This document shows, one piece after another, positions 62,474 through 64,000 of a DNA stretch of 64,000 nt. The stretch is from contig CAKZNV010000036.1 of assembly GCA_937132085.1 (NCBI GenBank), forward strand, positions 1-64,000. The letters are read 5' to 3'. This DNA comes from an uncultured Rubritalea sp. Lineage in GTDB: Bacteria > Verrucomicrobiota > Verrucomicrobiia > Verrucomicrobiales > Akkermansiaceae. Made by a program: the position numbers and the translations under genes. Position 1 is the first letter of the stretch. Each line of letters starts with the position of its first letter. Under the pieces are notes generated by a model. It had not been told where the DNA came from. It did no database searches and was given only the letters and a program-made list of their open reading frames with translations.

Positions 62474-64000
62474 TTATTCCTCCAATTCATAACGCATAAA
62501 CATCCTTTTATTACGATCTGCATGCATCGTCTCTGTATCAAGCTGAATGGATGTCTCCGTCGCAGGGTATTTAGCTGCGCTAACTGTGCCCATATCTGTC
62601 CAAGTATTTAAGTCCGTGGTGAGGTAAACACGATAAATTCTCCCTGGCACTGAGCCTATCTTGACAGTATATTCATCACCACCCCCATTAAGAGGTAGGA
62701 CTTCTACACCTTTGAGCCTACTCTCTGGATCTAGAGGGTCCGTCCCAGCTTTCCTTTCCTGATCATCAGAGAATCCATCACCATCACTATCTCCATTAGC
62801 AGTCAGAGCGGTTAAATCTTGCGTATAGAACCTCTCCCAAGAATCGTTAAGCCCATCATTATCTGTATCTCCATTAGTTGCAAGAACCGTGAAGCTAACA
62901 TTGAAGTGATAATTTCTATTCAGATTGGTCAGGACTGTATCTCCAAATGTCGGCGCAGCACCTTCCGCTACACTGCCATTTTCTCCATTAGCACTTCCTC
63001 CACTATAATGAATTTCGTCCCCCCCATCATCGAAAGTGATCATACCCGAATAAGACCCACCGTTACCAGTTGCCGTTGTATCGAGAAAACCAAAGGCTAT
63101 TTTCTGACCAGCACCAACCGTGATCGTTTTAGGAGTATCACTAAAATCGTAAGTGCTTGTCGTGTCTCGTGTGAAGTCGTTCCTTGAAGTCCCTACCGCA
63201 AGCACAGTAAAATCATTATCGGCATTCACTCGGACTACGAATGGAGTAACTGGATCTCGTTCGTGGGTAGTTGTAAAGAAGCCTGTGATCTCATAGTGTG
63301 CACGAAAACTGAACTGATTTAAAGTGATCTGCTGAGGAAACCCTGTGGTATTTGTGTAAGTGTCGGTCTCGTTTATAACCATGTTCTCATGCCAGCTATC
63401 TTCTAAAGTATGAGAAGTAGTGCCATTCCCTAATGTGAGGTTCGTCGCTATCGTTCCTCCAGCAGTGCTACAGTCCGATGGCTCCATACTTAGAATCCAG
63501 CTAGCAATTTGAGCCGCAGCTTCTTCATCCTCAATCCCCTTACCGAGGGGAGGCATAGCGCAGCACCCATCGGAGCTCGTTAGCCGATGGAAAATCATCG
63601 AGTTGATCACATCAGCCGGTTTAATGATTTTCGGATTTTGCAGATTCAGACTATTAAACACTGGCCCACAAATTAAATTCTGTTGAGCAAGAGGCGTTAT
63701 AGTCCTAGCATCGAACACAGCTCGATTGCCGTTTGGCTGGTGGCAGTGCATACAGTTACTATCGATATAAGATCTAGAATACTCCTCATAACTTATACTC
63801 GTGTCATCACGCCGGGAATTAGTGATCACATCGACCAAGTCCACCTGATCCTTTTCTGGGCTTATATAACCTAGCTTACTCAGAGTCTCTATCTGGTTCG
63901 CTCTACGGCCGGTAGCAGAGTAGAAGAAGTTACCATTCAGCTGACGCGTCCTAGGCCCCAGCACAGGACCACCAACATCTGTGTGGCAGATAGCGCACTC
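62474..64000 (-). CDS. Multihaem cytochrome-like protein, cut by window edge
   Basis: Partial: the frame remains open to the last base. Residues at the edge read ECAICHTDVGGPVLG, a CxxCH haem site, and NCMHCHQPNGNRAVF supplies a second; GCCAMPPLGKGIED may hold the distal Met. A C-terminal region has thrombospondin type 3 repeats (DTDNDGLNDSWE, DSDGDGFSDDQE) and a beta domain. The first part resembles the HNE_0200-type c-type cytochromes often fused to a PQQ-sugar dehydrogenase-like barrel, which would lie outside the window. Confidence 0.75.
   Translation of the reverse strand, partial: ECAICHTDVGGPVLGPRTRQLNGNFFYSATGRRANQIETLSKLGYISPEKDQVDLVDVITNSRRDDTSISYEEYSRSYIDSNCMHCHQPNGNRAVFDARTITPLAQQNLICGPVFNSLNLQNPKIIKPADVINSMIFHRLTSSDGCCAMPPLGKGIEDEEAAAQIASWILSMEPSDCSTAGGTIATNLTLGNGTTSHTLEDSWHENMVINETDTYTNTTGFPQQITLNQFSFRAHYEITGFFTTTHERDPVTPFVVRVNADNDFTVLAVGTSRNDFTRDTTSTYDFSDTPKTITVGAGQKIAFGFLDTTATGNGGSYSGMITFDDGGDEIHYSGGSANGENGSVAEGAAPTFGDTVLTNLNRNYHFNVSFTVLATNGDTDNDGLNDSWERFYTQDLTALTANGDSDGDGFSDDQERKAGTDPLDPESRLKGVEVLPLNGGGDEYTVKIGSVPGRIYRVYLTTDLNTWTDMGTVSAAKYPATETSIQLDTETMHADRNKRMFMRYELEE

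Noticed and set aside
1-64000. CRISPR array
   Set aside because: I looked for regularly spaced 24-40 bp direct repeats and found none; the repeats present are two-copy dispersed or inverted elements.

Overview
The window looks like chromosome from a member of the Verrucomicrobiota (Verrucomicrobiae; a marine Rubritalea-like relative is my guess). The reasons are six PEP-CTERM proteins whose tails read PEPSS / hydrophobic stretch / RRKR, a Verru_Chthon cassette protein A homologue, a planctomycete/verrucomicrobial-type cytochrome c plus WD40 protein, many secreted carbohydrate-active enzymes (GH10, GH20, sulfatase), and lipoprotein or Sec/Tat signal peptides on a large share of products. Housekeeping genes (tkt, rplU-rpmA, tsaE, a class I DAHP synthase, a Fur-type regulator, a lipoate ligase-like gene) are scattered among them. 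The gene at the right edge is cut by the window.

Layout. 0.5-7.0 kb: a two-gene operon for exported proteases, a papain-like protein followed by a 1678-residue OmpA / beta-propeller / caspase-fold protein. 7.2-18 kb: transketolase, small secreted proteins, an EEP-family nuclease/phosphatase, two alpha/beta hydrolases, PEP-CTERM paralogues and a cytochrome c-WD40-coiled-coil protein. 18-23 kb: TRIC-type channel, pseudokinase, tsaE, rplU-rpmA, DUF4259, TerC. 23-37 kb: a third PEP-CTERM paralogue, a modular GH10 xylanase, a DUF4105/NlpC-P60-like pair, a GH-GT2 fusion, a Tat-exported thiol-dioxygenase-like cupin, two more PEP-CTERM proteins, YitT, a fatty acid desaturase and an M15-like lipoprotein. 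43-64 kb: sulfatase with four tandem membrane paralogues, metabolic genes, a subtilase-like protein, Fur plus hydrolase, GH20, lipoproteins, Verru_Chthon cassette protein A and a multihaem cytochrome-like protein.

The most unusual part is 37.8-43.2 kb. A minus-strand array of about 21 tRNA genes covers 18 amino-acid identities by anticodon. Many members have non-canonical T loops or shrunken D arms, and one has a duplicated D loop. About 900 nt inside the array carries no credible protein gene but many perfect hairpins, three sharing the heptaloop UCNNAAG, with a tRNA embedded. This recalls the giant phage/tRNA-array RNAs GOLLD and ROOL. The array is followed on the same strand by an unknown 115-residue gene and an HNH endonuclease, and preceded by tiny ORFs. 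It is interrupted by a four-helix-bundle (23S IVP-type) gene flanked by inverted repeats, and an ORF-less miniature copy of the same element lies 80 bp further on.

A second unexpected signal is in the paralogues after the sulfatase. The first two copies are interrupted by an in-frame UGA at the equivalent place. Each stays open to a conserved C-terminus, and each has a hairpin whose apical loop starts exactly 25 nt after the UGA, which fits the geometry of bacterial SECIS elements. A dispersed ~105-bp repeat with compensatory base changes in its stem occurs at 231-337 and 22846-22947.
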